Source: Pegea sp. RAD2-039
Taxonomy: Eukaryota; Chordata; Thaliacea; Salpida; Salpidae
Direction: 5' to 3'
NCBI GenBank assembly: GCA_034620365.1
Contig: JAQGEQ010000193.1
Span: 62,001-126,000 of the forward strand
DNA: 64,000 bases
Below the pieces are notes generated by a model. It had not been told where the DNA came from and did no database searches. It saw nothing but the letters and a program-made list of their open reading frames with translations. Position numbers and translations under genes: made by a program. Below, in pieces: positions 10,813-24,589 of this stretch (position 1 is its first letter; the number at the start of each line of letters is the position of its first letter).

Positions 10813-11678
10813 TTAAACAAATAACTCAAATATACTTGATGGCTGAATGGCAGAATATCCATCAATTGCAGTATTTTCATGTTTCCGTTTATCACCAGAT
10901 TTATCTTCAAAAGTATTCTTTGAAGTAGAAGCTTGGTCAGTTTTGATTTTAGACTGATCAAAGTGTGGCATTTTTATTTGACAATTTTTTTCATCTACAG
11001 CTGACTCTAAATTGTCAGACTTGATTCTAACTGTTAAAACAAAATAAATATTTTACGAAATCAAAGTTAACATGTTAAATTTTATGATTTTTTTGCCTAG
11101 TTTTTTGTTATATTAAAATTCAAATAGTAATTCACAAATAGTTTTAAACTAAACCTTTTGATAATAATTTTAATCCAAACTGTATGTCCTCTTCTTGCGC
11201 TGCAAAATCATTTTAGCTTTCTGTTTAATTTTATTTTTAATAATTTTACTTACGACGAAAACTAAGCAATTTGTAGAAGGACTCCTCGTCAACATATGAA
11301 GAATAACCCATAAAATCAGAAAAAGAAATCCCTCTTGTATTACGCTTATTTGTTTTCCTATTTCCAAAACACGAAACATTTGAATTTTGTTAAAGAGCTT
11401 AAAACTAAAAAATATTCTAACAGCTTACTTGTAAACTGGTTTACTTTTCGATATTTGATCAGCTTTTATTTTAGTTGAAGATTCTAATAATTTAAGGGTA
11501 GTAGGAAAAATAGCTTTTTCTTCATCAATAATTTTGTTTGAAAAATTTTCTGTAATTTAAAAATTATTATCAAACAAACTTAATATTAACAATAATAATT
11601 AACATCTAGTAGAAAAAATGTAAAAATAACAATAACAAAACTACCTTTATCAGATCTTGCTTCATCATTAGAAGACAT
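10813..11678 (-). CDS. Hypothetical four-exon gene, 137 aa
   Basis: I do not recognise this protein. Four open blocks join with consistent phases: 11,678-11,645, 11,549-11,429, 11,199-11,155 and 11,026-10,813 (34+121+45+214 = 414 nt). The introns have GT-AG ends (gtagt..ttacag, gtaagc..ttgcag, gtttag..gttag). The product begins MSSNDEARSDK, is hydrophilic and rich in Lys, Ser, Asp and Glu, and has no signal peptide or membrane segment. The second and fourth exons both carry K-A/T-D-Q-x-S-like stretches. The small third exon and the last acceptor are the weakest parts of the model. The gene sits on the LINE strand, its stop 125 bp before the LINE ORF. It could be a host gene with the LINE just downstream, or a decayed element gene. 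Confidence 0.4.
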
Positions 11679-12412
11679 TTTGAATAAAAATTTTATTATA
11701 AATTAACAGAAGACAACAAAACAATTCTTGGATACAAATCTCTAGACAATAAATTGATTTTATTTTAGTTAGTAATACAGAGCAAAGGATTAAATATCAG
11801 TTTAAGTTTGTAAGTTTATAACAATTAAATATGAATACTAATAACATTTTAGTATAGATATATTGTTGACATAAAATTTAAAAATAAAATACATCTAACC
11901 AAAAGCAAATTCAGTTAAAATTGGAGTAATAAATAAATTAAACATTTTTTTCTTATTTATTGACAGAGAACACCATTAGTTAAAGGCTTTAAATACTTAT
12001 TTACTATGAAATTGATAAAATAAAAATATATAACTAATTAAAGTTAAAACAACATTAAAGAAATTTGCTATCTTAAAACATGTAATCTAAATATGGATAA
12101 AAAATTGTAGTATAATACTTGAAGATACAGTTTTCATTATATTTGCAAAATTAATTATAAAATTTTTACAAAAATGATTTTTTATAAGAAAAAAAACAAT
12201 CAAATGCAAATCAGATATAAAATTTAACTAAAATTTAAAACTACAAAACATAATCTAAACATAGAAAGAAAGATGAATAAGAAACTTTTAGTTTTATAAT
12301 GCAATTAATACTAATCAAATAATAAGAAAAAAACTTTAAAAGTATTTATCAAACTGTATATTAGTTTTCTAAAGTTAAAAAAAGGAATAAAATTGAAATC
12401 AAAGTTTAAGTA
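11679..12412. other. AT-rich intergenic DNA
   Basis: No ORF or recognisable RNA. It is A/T-rich with weak internal repetition (for example acataatctaaacat against catgtaatctaaatat). It ends at the first breakpoint of the tandem duplication. Confidence 0.5.
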
Positions 12413-15060
12413 TACTAACTATTAAAATGATTACTAAATGAAACTAAATGCAAATATAATTCCATCAATATTTATCTTTAAAATTTGATAGAAGAAATAC
12501 ATCATATATAAAAATAATATTGGGACTTAAATCTGAAAAAATATTATAAAAAAGCCAAAAATTAACAAACAACTCATAACATAACTTTTTATAAATTTTC
12601 AGAAGAATGTAAAAAATAAAATCATAAAACTTATTTTTTTTTGAAGAAAAGTAAATATGATTTAATATGTCATAAGTTTCAAACTAAAAAATTAAAAACA
12701 TTAATATATATTTTAAAAACAATTAAAAATCATAAAGAGAAATTATCTGACAAGCCGTCTTAAATTTAAAATATTATGTTTACAAATAGATCATAGAAAT
12801 AAATAACAAATAATTATTTAACAAACATAAGATATCTTTGGTTGACTCTATTTTAAGTAAATCTGCACTATGTAAAATATTGAACACTCAAAACCGGCCT
12901 ATAACCACTAGTAACAACAGTCAACATAGATGGAGCCAAAGAGCAGTATTTTTATCGATAATATGGTTACAAAAGTATTAATGAAAATGTTTATATTTGA
13001 AAAATAAATCTAAACTGAAAAGTTCTCTTGTCACCAACAGAAGTATAAAATCTTTCTACTAAAAATTATATCATGAGTTTTTTCAAACAAAAGTAAATTG
13101 TTTAAGTTACAAAATTAAATGGTTAAGATAATTATTAATATAATAGTAAAATTTAAATATTTGATGAACAAATTTTAAGAACAGTTAATTGTTGTAAATA
13201 TTTAATGTTTTAATAATATTTTTATTGAAAAATAAATTAAGATTAGCATAACAACAGAATATGACATCTATATATGTTGTGTTGATAGATTAAAAAAGTG
13301 TTTAGTTAGTGTAGCAAAAAAGATAGGATATAAGAACTTACTTCTAAGAATACAAATCAACAAAATGATATTTTATCAAAATGTTTCAGCCAAACTAATG
13401 AGTACTGCTAAATGTTTTAATGATGAGAAGAGTAAAATAATTAAAGAAAAAAGTGAAATTGAACTTTTTAAATTTGAATATTAATTTTAAAGAAAATTTA
13501 TTTGGAAAATTCTAAAATAAATTGTGACAAGAATTTACTTGCCTATTATCCATCGTCATCGAGCAATCGATTTGTTTTTATTTTATTTTTTTGATTTTAC
13601 ATTCATTTTCAAACCTAAATAATCTGTTTAGTATTTTCTGCTATTTTCAAATATAACCGAGGCCGTTTACACAAATATATACTAATATTAGATGCTATAA
13701 GGATTTAAATATCATAAAAGTAGCCAAGATGGCAAAAGACTGCAAATAATGAAACAGCTAGATTTAAACTTACATTGTATTTTGCAAATATTTTGTTAGT
13801 GCGAAATGGCAAAGATCTTAATATTAACAACAAGAGTGAAAATGTTGAAAGTAATTAAAGTTTATGTTGAAAAAGTTCTATTAATCTTACGTTAATATTT
13901 AATAAGAGTATAAAAATACAAATGATATTGAACAAGTTATATCAAACTAAAATTAATTTAACATTTTCTACCTTCCCTAAAAACTTAATATATATATATA
14001 TATCTGTCAGAATATAAAGTTTATTTAAGTGGTAAATATTTTGTCATCATAAAACTATACTCGTTTTAAATCAAATTGATTTTATTCTATTTAATAGTAT
14101 TAAGTTGTACTATTTTTAAAGTAAACATTTAAATATCTGCTACAAAAAATTTTAGACAATTCTTTTATTGTTTATACCATGTTAGCAGAAAAAATATATT
14201 AAAATCATTCTTTATGATTTTACATAAAGAATAAATATAATTTTATTTTTTGTTTTTTTTATTTAATTTTAACTAAATACAGTTTGAAAACTGATTTCCT
14301 GAGAGACTTAATAATCTTTTTGTTGATAATCTTTTCATTTCAAGTTTTAAAGTTAAATTTATTAATTCTTTATAGATTTCCAGTAAAATTTTTATTAAAA
14401 AGCCTTGTAGAGAATTTTTAAAAAGTTTTATTTTGCAGAAGTTTACCAAAAATGTACATAGTAAAATATGTACAATATAATTATTAATAATATAATTAAT
14501 ATTACAATAAGTATTGTTTATAATTATACTTTATATATAGTTAACATAATTATGTACTTTTTGATTTTATATTATTCCATTTAAATGATTATAAATTTTA
14601 TTATGATATAATTATTTTTAATTTTTTGTAAAATCTTTTTTTCTTACTTTTGGCAAAAATTGTTTATTAATTTTTTATTAGTTTTATAAAAGTATTTATT
14701 TATCTCAAAGTCAATATTACTGATATATTTAATATTCGAATATAAATATCATTAACTTGAAATGAAATTTTGTTTAATATGTTTATAAATCATTATTTTT
14801 ACTTAAAATTATTCATTAAATAGACTCTTTTTTCAAATTGCAGAAAATTTTAAATTTATTCTAAATACACAGAATGGGCTGCTTAATGACTAAAGTTAAT
14901 ATCAACAAATTACTTTGTTAACATTTATATAGAGTCTCCAAAAATCGTTTTGATCTTTTTTCTTGGAACAAAACATTAAAAAAAGAGGTAGTTTTACTTG
15001 GTTAATTCAAAATTTTATTTACGACTTTTTAAAATGCAAATGAAATGCTTTATTTTTTAT
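12413..15060. repeat. Spacer X, unit 1
   Basis: Non-coding, very AT-rich. It aligns collinearly with 42,205-44,525 and 60,830-63,480. Anchors include aaaaccggcctataaccact (about 12,890), cctattatccatcgtcatcg (about 13,543) and atgttagcagaaaaaatata (about 14,178). I find no conserved ORF. The strong conservation reflects recent duplication rather than a gene. Confidence 0.8.
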
Positions 15061-16540
15061 TTCGACGTTTTACACAAATTTAATGCTACTTGTTAAGAAC
15101 TAGAGATTTATAATAAAGCTGTCATATCATGATTGTCATATTAGTAGTCTTCTGTAATCAATTAAGATTAAGAATTGCTCTAAAGTAACTTGATGACGTC
15201 AACTCTACTAAGACACAAATAGGTAGTAATAAGAATATAGTTTATTCTACATATTTGCTTACTTACAGCAACGTCAGTTAGACTTTGGTAAACAATCAAA
15301 TAATTTAAACAAAAGAACAAGTTTATAGCGTGTTTATACATTAATAGATAAAAGAAAAACTTATCGTTTAATACAAGACGGTCTAAATTTTCACTATACT
15401 TGAAAAAATGCTTTGTGTCACTACGTTTTTGCTTGCAATTTATCTTTATCTCTCTACTACTACCAAGTGACTAATTTTATATGTTCGTTTACTTAAGGCA
15501 GCGTCTTCTAGAATTTGATAAACAAAAGATTGATATTCATTAAAAGATATGATTGTAGGATGACAATTACATAACAAACTGTAAGATTTATTATATGAAT
15601 CATCTTGCGTAATGATTTCATACTAGCGTCGCTTAAAAGAGATATTATTATTAATCAAATTTAATTTGATTATCTTATTATTCTTAGTATGTAATTTGTG
15701 TATCTATACCTTTAATTATATAAGAAAGCAATTTATTAGTGAAGGCAAATTAAAATATTCTAAAAAAATGTGTTTATTTCTTTAATTGATTTGTTCTAAA
15801 CTGAAAAGCTTTATGAAACTGATTCTCAAATTTATAAGAATTTTTCATAGGAAAGTCTTATAATTTTTCTAAGACTTTTAAAGTGATCAAAAATAGAAAA
15901 ATTTGTATCAAAACTATGATAAACCTGTAATAAATATAAACCATATTTCAATATATCACAATAAAACTTATGTGACACTTCATAAAATATTAAAAAAATA
16001 AACATATAATTTTAAAACCTGAAATATGAATAAGTTAAGCTAAATTTGTTATCGATTTTGTTATAGCTATAGCAAACCAACATAAATTTGACTAATAAAA
16101 GCATAATAAAGTTTTGTTGTTAACTCAGATAATTAACAATCATATGTTAATAATGATAGGGAACCAGTTAGTTGAAAAAAATAGAAATAAAGTTTAATTA
16201 ATCTTTTTTTTTCTCTGCAAACAACCGCAAGGCATATACGTAATTATATAAAGCGTTTTCATTTTTACTACGTTCCTAGTATTTCTAAATTTTTTTGATT
16301 AACGCATTTCGAAAACTGATACAATCAGTTGCTCTTAATCTGAATACTCATTTTAATGCACTAAACATAATAAAGTTTTTAAAAATTCATCGTCAGATTT
16401 GATTGTTTATTAAAATCTAACTGACGCTTCAAACAAATATGCAGATTAAACCAATTACTTATCTCTACATTCTTATTTTTTCGTTGTGTTGAAGTCATGG
16501 TGCTACTTTAAGAACTCACGTAATCTTAAGCAATTTACAA
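15060..16540. mobile_element. Fold-back repeat element with inverted arms
   Basis: The left arm (about 15,150-15,310) and the right arm (about 16,360-16,530, inverted) share an aagattacg/aagattaag block, a tgac(g/t)tcaac block and a long gcgtcagttaga..taaacaatcaaat block. A second direct copy of part of the left arm lies at about 15,470-15,530. There is no transposase ORF between them, so it looks like a non-autonomous fold-back element. The inner part (14,740-16,516) is absent from unit 2, where metalloproteinase remains lie instead. The same family makes up repeats near 430, 2,600 and 63,650. Confidence 0.45.
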
Positions 16541-16759
16541 ACAAATTTGCAGTAGTATATTTTAAATGTTCCCATTAAAGGAATAATTTTGAGAAAAATT
16601 TCAGTTTACTAAATTTGATAATAGTAAAAGGTATTTTATTTGAATGGTATATAAAATATGTTTTAGTATTATCTATTCTATATTTGTTCTGTTTCAAATT
16701 TATAAGAAAATAAATTCATTCTTGGTGCTTTATTAATAGTTTATTTATTTTTGTTTATT

Positions 16760-17295
16760 AGATATATGATATCACAATGAGTTTTACTTTAATAATGGGC
16801 TGTAAGCTTATTAAGAAAAGTGAGATATTATGTCAAGGATGATATTCGTTTCACAAAGCTTAGCTGGATATCAGATATTAGATGGTGTTCCATTGAAACA
16901 ATGATCATATGGTTGTGAATGATATGCTCTTCTGATCTGCAGAAAACTAAATTCAGCAAAGCTGAACTCTTCCTCGCCTTATAGTGATGTTAAAGAGTAG
17001 ACATAGGGCTAGTGATAAGATGGAAGTAGTTTTTCCTAAAAACTAGAGAGTAGTATGATCGGGAGGTTTGGGAAACTGATAATTTCACAGAAGAAATAGT
17101 CTTAGCAACCATATCCTACGGTATGTCAAGATCTATCATCTCAGAAACAATTTTAAAAATGTTGGAGTAGGAAAGAAAGGGAGTGTTGCCATCATCAGTT
17201 ATAAAACCGCCATTAGATTGTTTGTTTAGCAAATAAGCTTTATTCTCTGGTTCCGTCTAAAGTTGGATGTTTTTATCAAGCAAGAGAGGTACTAG
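16760..17295 (-). pseudogene. Decayed LINE fragment (reverse-transcriptase region)
   Basis: On the + strand this follows 8,940-9,550 of the intact LINE, with many substitutions and an internal gap. Anchors are gatatcagatattagatggtgttcc near 16,870 (partner tggacatcagatattagatg) and gttgccatcatc near 17,190. No frame stays open. Unit 2 has the same fragment at 49,142-49,678, so the insertion predates the duplication. The 500 bases from here to the GDF-like gene hold nothing recognisable. Confidence 0.7.
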
Positions 17296-17800
17296 TCAAA
17301 TAGATGCTAAAAGTATTATTTGTAAGTACATGAATTTTTTAATTTGTAGTGCTTCTATCTGTTTTAACATATTACATTTTTTTCTCAAATCTTTATCAAG
17401 CTTTTCTAACCCTCCGCTTTCTATACTTAAATTATTCATCCAATAATAGGTAAATCAATTTAGAAATTCATAAGACTGAGCTTGTAACTCAAAAGTAGCT
17501 TAAACTAAATTTTTTTTTATATTCAATTTTACTGCTAATAAATTACTTTAAAAACTTAAAATTGTAGATTTTTCAGACTTTATTATTAAAACGTTTGAAA
17601 ATATGTTTACTAAACACCAAGTAGTCAGCAAATGTCGCAGCATTTAACAAACTATCGAAAACAAAACGAAATGCAAATATTACATAAACACATAATTATA
17701 ACTAGTTGATTTCAAACAATAAGTTACTTTGCAGTGTTTGTTTTGATGCAAAGTTTGTAGTAAACAAACTACTTGCAGAATTATTTTAACACATTACTTT

Positions 17801-19795
17801 CTAAACACAATTACATCCTGAAATTACCATATCTTCGACTTTTGAGATGACAACATTGTTGTTACTGTCACGATATATAATACTGAGTGGCAGCATTTCC
17901 TTAGGAGCACAACAGCTCTTAGTTTGGTCTTCTGTTAAATAATCATCTGTATGAGCTAGCATTTTTCCTCTCATCGTATCCCGAGTATGAGCATAATTAC
18001 ATCCACCGGTACAGTACTTAGCATTAAAGCTTTTTGGGTAGAGAACCCAATCCATGCCCACTTGTTCAAAATTAAGTTCCATGTCAAACAAACAGCAATG
18101 AAGATGTACATTCTTCCCAGAGCACTCTGATGGTGTCTGAGAGCCAGAAGAACGTTTTCCTCTTTTCAATAGGGTTGTATCTTCCACAAGTGCAGTTTGC
18201 ATGTAAGGTTTCTGAAAATTCATTAATTTTTTTATTGTTTGTAAACAATATTAGTGAATAATAAAAACTTATGTCTTATTTTTACCACTGAGTTTATAAA
18301 ATATTTAATTAAAAGTAATATTTGATAAAAATTAGAACATTAGATCTTCAACTATTTAACCCTTCAACATATTTTATTTTATATTTTAAAAATTTCATGA
18401 AAGAATTATATTTTTTTTTTTTTTTTTCGAATCTGTAAACAGTTGTTAGCTTGGTACAAAATTTAGCTCGAAATAAATCATCTGATTTTCAATTAAAATA
18501 ATTTATCAAAAACAAAATAGAACATCACTTTTTTAAAGAGGAACTATTATTTGAAATATTTGTTAGTTAATACAAGAATATATTATACAAACAAAACTTA
18601 CAAGCTTTTCTTCATTGGTCGTCAACACAATATCTTGAGCATCTTTTTTAGGTATTACTTTCATCAGTTTAAACATATTTTCATTAATTAGCATTCTATT
18701 GACAGAATCAGTTATCTCAATTTTTACCCAATGACCTTTGTCAGTTTTGATTGGAAAAGGAAGTGTTTGACCTGTTACTGGAATGTAACTTCCGTTTTCT
18801 GCTTTTCTAAAATGTATTAACGTGATTTGAGCAACACTTGGTACAATTCTTGTGGTATTAGGAAGAATATAAAGCCACAAGGTTGATTTTTGAGCTTTAA
18901 ACTTCTTTTTGTCATCTGTCATTTCAAAGTAGCAACCTTCATCACTTTCTTCAATCTTTTCGTTAGGAACTGAAACAAATATATCTTTAGAAAATAATCA
19001 AAAAATCAATTTTTGTTGATTCTAGGAAATATGTATGTAAACAAATAACAACTAGAGAACTTATTATTCATATCAACACAATATTCTAACAAGAAGATAG
19101 AAATCATAACGATAAGGCAAAAGTTTTTTTCAAATTTTCCAATTGTATAGCTAACAGTCAATCAGCAAAACCAAAGATAATTAAAGAGCTAAATAATTGA
19201 AACATACAAAATGATGAATATTAACCAAACTAACAACTTCTTAACATATTTTTGTAACATAACAATCAATCATGTTTTTGCAAAAATATTCTTTTAAATA
19301 TCCAAACAACAGCATAACAATTCATTTCCTACAACAGACAAGTAAGTACAGAAATTCTTGCTTCCGGTTTTTCAGTAAAATTTTCAAATTAAAAAAATTT
19401 AAACCAAGTAAACATATCCACTTACCGAGCTTAGACATACTGAAAATTTCTTTTGTTTCAGTTTTCATTTTTCGAGAGTTAATTTCAGAGATTCTGTCCA
19501 AACGATCGATTCCATGTATTTTCTTCATCGAAGCAATAGTAATCTGACTAGGCAAGTCACTTTTGCTCACGTTTGGTGGTTCTTTCATATTCAGCTTTAC
19601 TAACAACTCCTTCTGAAATTGTTTGATTCTGTTGTCTTGTAAACGTTGGTGTAGCATACAGGTTTTATCATTTTCTTCACATCTATCGGTCGCGATGAAG
19701 CTTGTTGAAGCAAGAGGTGCCATAATAACCAACCATAAGATACAACCAGTAAAAAAAATCATACTTTTTCGATTCATTTTGTTTTGTCCGTTCAA
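17801..19795 (-). CDS. Myostatin/GDF11-like TGF-beta ligand, copy A
   Basis: A secreted dimeric ligand of the activin/GDF8/GDF11 branch, expected to signal through type I/II serine-kinase receptors and SMAD2/3. Exons are 19,795-19,426, 18,969-18,602 and 18,211-17,801 (370+368+411 nt, 382 aa), with gtaagt donors and cag acceptors. The signal peptide lies in the first 30 or so residues; a second Met at codon 7 (MNRKSM) is an equally good start. The prodomain carries the family's LVKLNMKEPPN stretch. The furin site RGKR ends at residue 266, leaving a 116-aa mature domain with nine cysteines (C276, CC 285-286, YCTGGC, SCC, CNCV end), the activin/TGF-beta/GDF8 pattern. Intron phases (1, 0) and exon sizes match vertebrate MSTN (about 373/374/381). 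There are no disabling changes. An invertebrate GDF8/11 (myoglianin-type) orthologue is the best call; inhibin-beta-like is less likely. Confidence 0.88.
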
Positions 19796-19918
19796 AAAAT
19801 CAGCAAATAGAAGAGGTAACTTATCAATAAGATATCTACTTTTATAACAAAAAAATCACTGAAAGAAAAAGTTTTACAGATTCTCTCGTTTCAACTAGGT
19901 GTATAAACAAAATTTAAA

Positions 19919-20618
19919 CAAATGACGTCATTGCTTCTTGATAGGAAATTATTTGATGAATCACCACTCCCATATCATATTTCAGGGTAATTAACAAAAA
20001 GTTATTACTTCAAGCTTTTAGTCAACTCTTCGATATGAGCAATATTGCGCAACCGGTTTTCTTTGATCGTTTTTTATCACTTAAATAAACTTTTAATAAA
20101 GTCAGATGTCGACATTTTAAAATGATAAAAATAGTTAAATATCACAAATTACTTTTATTTGATTAATTTTAGTTTCTTAAAATTCATTTATTCCACAAAT
20201 TGTTTTCACAAATATCTGAGAAAATGACAAACTTTTTTCCAAAATTTTCATAAATTTTCTTTTAGCTTAAAACTTTTACACGGATGTTAATTAGTTTAAA
20301 GTGAAATTACAACAATCAATTAAGTTAATAAAATCTTAAATTCTGGTTTGATAATTTATAAGGCGAGAATTATTAGCACAAAGTTTTTTAACCTTAATTA
20401 AGATTACAAATCATTTGATTAATGACACTTTCCTGTTTATTCAGAACATACTTACGCTATCGGAAAACATCAAAGAAAACCAGTCACTTAATCATTTTGT
20501 TGATATCAGGTTGTTAAATAGTAAACCAAAGATTTACTTTGAGCTTTCAATCTAAAGTGTCATATATCGGCTATAAGTCATCAAATGATTTCCTATCAGG
20601 AAACGATGACGTCATAGA
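19919..20618. mobile_element. MITE-like inverted-repeat pair upstream of GDF gene A
   Basis: The left end reads aatgacgtcattgcttcttgatagg, continued by aaattatttgatgaatca. The right end carries its inverted partner (tcaaatgatttcctatcagg, then aaacgatgacgtcata). A compact 175-bp relative with the same ends and the same core (aacttttt..ttat) lies at 27,650-27,825. This copy is either a longer family member or one split by about 0.5 kb of other DNA. It sits in the 5' flank of the GDF-like gene, so it could carry CRE-like sites (tgacgtca) for that promoter; that is inference only. Confidence 0.6.
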
Positions 20619-23530
20619 GAGAAAATTATTTAATTTTTACTTTTACTCATATTGTAAATTTATTTAGTGTAATCATTACAAAAATGTAATTATGTAAAAA
20701 GTTGATCAATATCCATAGCTTTTTAGTTATAAGAAATAAAGAATATTACTAAAATCAAATTATATTACATAAAATCAAATTTTATGTTGAGGTTTAACCA
20801 TATGTTATGCTGATTTCTTCTTGTCCAATATAAGTTTTAAAAATTGTAATGATTAAATCGCTTAAAATAACACCAAATTATTCCATTAAGGAGATGATTT
20901 TAAGAATTGTCTAAAAATCGTTTTTTTGTTTATTTAGTTTCCATTTAGTAAAATCTAATTTAACTTTTTGTTACAACCTACATAGAGATATTTTAATTAA
21001 GTTTTTTAATGAATAATCCTATTCTGGACAAAGTAATTAACTTTAGTAAGCCTGAAATCAAATCTTGTTAAACTTAGTTAAACATAAAAAACTGTAGGAT
21101 TTGAAAGATTAAAAAACGCAAAACAACGTAGAGTCACATCTTTAACTTCTTGTTGCAAAATTTTATGTTAAATTTACTGAACCATTCATAAAAAAATTCC
21201 TTCAAGTCATTGACAACATAATAAATTATTGTCTTTAAAACTATTTTTTATTTACTTTATGGATAACAAAAACAAACATCTATGTTATTTCAGTAATATT
21301 AATTTATTGTGACATTCATTTATCAATTAATTTATTTAATCTTAGTAGAGTTCATTATGTTTCATTTCTAAAAAGTGATGGCTGTTTATCAAATCTACCT
21401 TACTAATTGTTTTTGTTAAAGCTGATTTTAGTCATAGAGTTATTTGTTTAAAACTTGAAGCAAAATTAATGCAACCATGCTTTTTTACTTTATTGAACTA
21501 AGCCGAATATTTATTTGTATAATAAGTGTTTTATAATTATAACCAATAACTTATAATTAGTAATTACTAAAATCAACTTAGGAAAGATTAGTACATAGCT
21601 AATTAAAAATTTCTAGTTTTGTAATAATTACTCAATTTAAATTTACACTAGGCATAAAAATAAATGTTAAACATTATTCTCTATATGACGTCATCGCTTC
21701 GTGATAGTATATCATTTGATAATTCATCGCCGCCATATGACATTTTAGATTGAAAAACCTTATTTAAAATGAATCTGTGTATACTTTTAGTGATATAGTA
21801 CATTCATTTTAAATCATCCGCTCTAACAAAATGTATATCACTTCTAATTGTGATTTAATTTTCTTTTTTCAATTAACATTAGCGGTAAACAACAATGACG
21901 AGTGAAACTGTCATATATGCTTAAATAATAACAGTTTTCACATGAATTGTTGAGGCTTACTTAACTTTGTTTGCTTCTAGCATAAAGCTAGTTGTACAAA
22001 CTTTAAACAAACAAGAATAGCATGAAATAGTTGTTACCAAAAGTTTTTCCTCTTCCTTAATATCATATTTTTTTCATTTTCCTTTAACTGTTTGCAGAAA
22101 ACAGAACGCTGGTCAGAGTGATCTGCTGCGAAAACTTCCCATTTATTTTTTTAATGATAAGTGTCTTCATATCGCAATTGGATGCATTCTTAAAACGAAA
22201 AAAAAATATAAAAGATTTTTAAATTTTTGTCAATAAATTGTCATAATTTTATAAAAGACAAATATTTATTAAGACGTTTCATTTCTGTAGCCAAAAAAAA
22301 CTAATTGATAAGCTAATAAAATTAAAACAAAAAATTTTTTATATTATCAGTTGTTAGATAATCTAGTTTTAATAAACTTCTCAGCTACATGAAAAGATTT
22401 AATTATTTCGATTTCTGAAGCAAATTTAAGCATAAAATCATTACCCATATTTCTTAAGTTGTTATCCTGTTTATCAATCATCAAAATATTTAAGAGGATT
22501 TTGTAAAATATAAAAATGAATAAAAAAGTCAAACTTTTTTGTTTGTTATTTTGTTATCTCACAAAGAGGTATATATCAATTTTATAAGCTTTTGTATAGG
22601 ATTTTATATTGCTTATAAAAGTATAGAGATCTAAAAACTTAAAATTTGTTTCATCGAGACTTTTGTCAAAAAGTTCTTATCAGTTTCTCAGCATTTAAAA
22701 AAGAAAATATTTTTTGTTTTATAATTATGGTAATTTAATTTGGTCAAAAAACATTTCTACAAACCTAATAGTGAATTTTTGTCTATAAATTGCTTTCTTG
22801 GATATGACTCATAGCAATTTAATCTTTTATTTTTATAAATGGTTGTATCAGCAGCTGCTTATTGAGAAGCTTGTAATTTTTGGAAATTAATTAGTCGAAT
22901 AACACTAAATGTCATTAAAGTTAAACTTTTGAACCTTTCGAATAATGAAATCAAATGACTGAATGATAAATGGCACCAAAATAAAGTTGATTTAAAGAAA
23001 GATGAGGCCACTTAACATTAGTTTAATATAAAAATCTTTGAAGTCGTATTTTACGTCAATTGCTTATAAATAACAATAACTTAAACAAATAATTCTTAAA
23101 GTATATCAATTTTTAACTGGAGTTAGATTTCAATTCAAAATTATTCATATAATTAAAAATATTATTTAGTAAATTATTTAACTAAATTATTCATTAATAG
23201 TTTAATTTTCAGATTTATAAAATTATATATATATAGTTTTGAAAATATTTTATTTTACAATTTTATATTAATTTTTTCTACTTTGATAACTAAAGTAAAA
23301 TGAAAAAAGATCTATATATAATTTAATGGATCAATAAACGAAATAAAAACCAATAATTCATACATTTAAAAATTAATAAGATAAAAAATAAGAAACTTCA
23401 ATAAAACGTTTTTATATATTTTCTAAATCAAGTAAATTTGTTATATAGAAAATTTGTTTAACTCTTAGAATATGTAATGATTCAAAACAATTTGACCGAA
23501 AAAATAGATAAAAAAATTTTATGGAAAATT
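20619..23530. repeat. Spacer Y, unit 1
   Basis: Non-coding, conserved with 53,024-55,955 and, from 21,080 on, with 33,140-35,570. Anchors are ggataacaaaaacaaacatc (about 21,260), ctagcataaagctagtt (about 21,978), gaaaacagaacgctggtcag (about 22,097) and ggttgtatcagcagctgctt (about 22,842). A lone half of the gacgtcat MITE lies at about 21,682-21,770. The 61-codon minus frame at 22,347-22,532 is not preserved as an ORF in the other copies. Confidence 0.8.
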
Positions 23531-24589
23531 CCTTAGAATAAAAAGATATATATACAAGAATAAAGATACTTTCAACTAATAAATAACTAAGTCATAAAAA
23601 TAGTTATTAATTTATTAAAACTAATTTATTTCTGTAAAATCATCATTTTGCAAATATAAATAAGTTTTAAAGTTGAAACTATTAATAATATTGTAGTTGT
23701 AGTAAGAAGAAAAGTCATGAGGTCTAGTACTGATGACTTTAAATAATGATTTCAGAAAATAAATGATAATTAAAGACAATTGATAAATAAATTTTGCTTT
23801 TACCTTTAGTTATAGGTTTATAACTAAGAATCATATGCAGCAGTTAGAGCAAGTTATAACTTTCTCATACGAATAGAGTTACCTTTGAAATAAATTGGTT
23901 TATATGTTAATTAGGTATTAAAATATCCTCAGAAAAAAATAGTATTTTTCTGTAATTATTCATTACAAATTTGTTGGCACAGAATAAATTTATTTTTTTA
24001 ATAAGAGTATATACCTTAAAAAAAAAACTAAAAAAATAAATTTGTATAAAATAATTGGAAACCCTCAATATATCTTATAAAAGGACCTGCAGTGTAGGGC
24101 CATTTGATTTCACAACTGCTAGCGACTAGTCTTGGGTGAATATCTCACAAAGGAAGTTTTTTAGAATATAGGCCTAAATAGTTTTCGATGTCTAATTGTC
24201 TTGTTACTCTGTTTTATGGTAGGATCAAATTTTGAATTACATTTTAGAAAATAAATTTGTTTAAATATTATTTTATTTAATTTCTAATTTATATCTAAGT
24301 TATCATAGTTAAATTAAACCAAAGTAATTTATTATGGGAATTGTAGACTTTTTTTAAAGTAAATTTTTATAAGCTTGTTAAAATCTTTTACTGCAAACCT
24401 TCGTTAATAAACTATTAAATTTTAATAAAGTTTTTATAACTGCTATAATTATTTATAAACGTTTTTAAATTGATTTCTTTTTTTAAGACTAATTAATTTT
24501 TAGACCGTTTGAAATCACTGGAAACTTTTGAAACATAGATATTTAATAACATAAAATAAAAGAAATTAATTCTTGATAAATTATCTGTT
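23531..24589. other. Unique AT-rich DNA at the left side of the inserted block
   Basis: Similarity to the other spacer-Y copies stops at about 23,530. I see no gene, only a slightly GC-richer patch near 24,085-24,160 without a usable reading frame. Confidence 0.5.

Noticed and set aside
11170..11379. 69-codon minus frame overlapping the third exon of the small gene
   Set aside because: Only its last 10 or so codons overlap the proposed exon and in a different context; the hydrophobic remainder looks like intronic AT-rich sequence.
19272..19847. Plus-strand frames over exon 1 of GDF gene A (and the equivalents at 51,677-52,252)
   Set aside because: They are antisense shadows of the real exon, whose splice sites, signal peptide and paralogue are clear.
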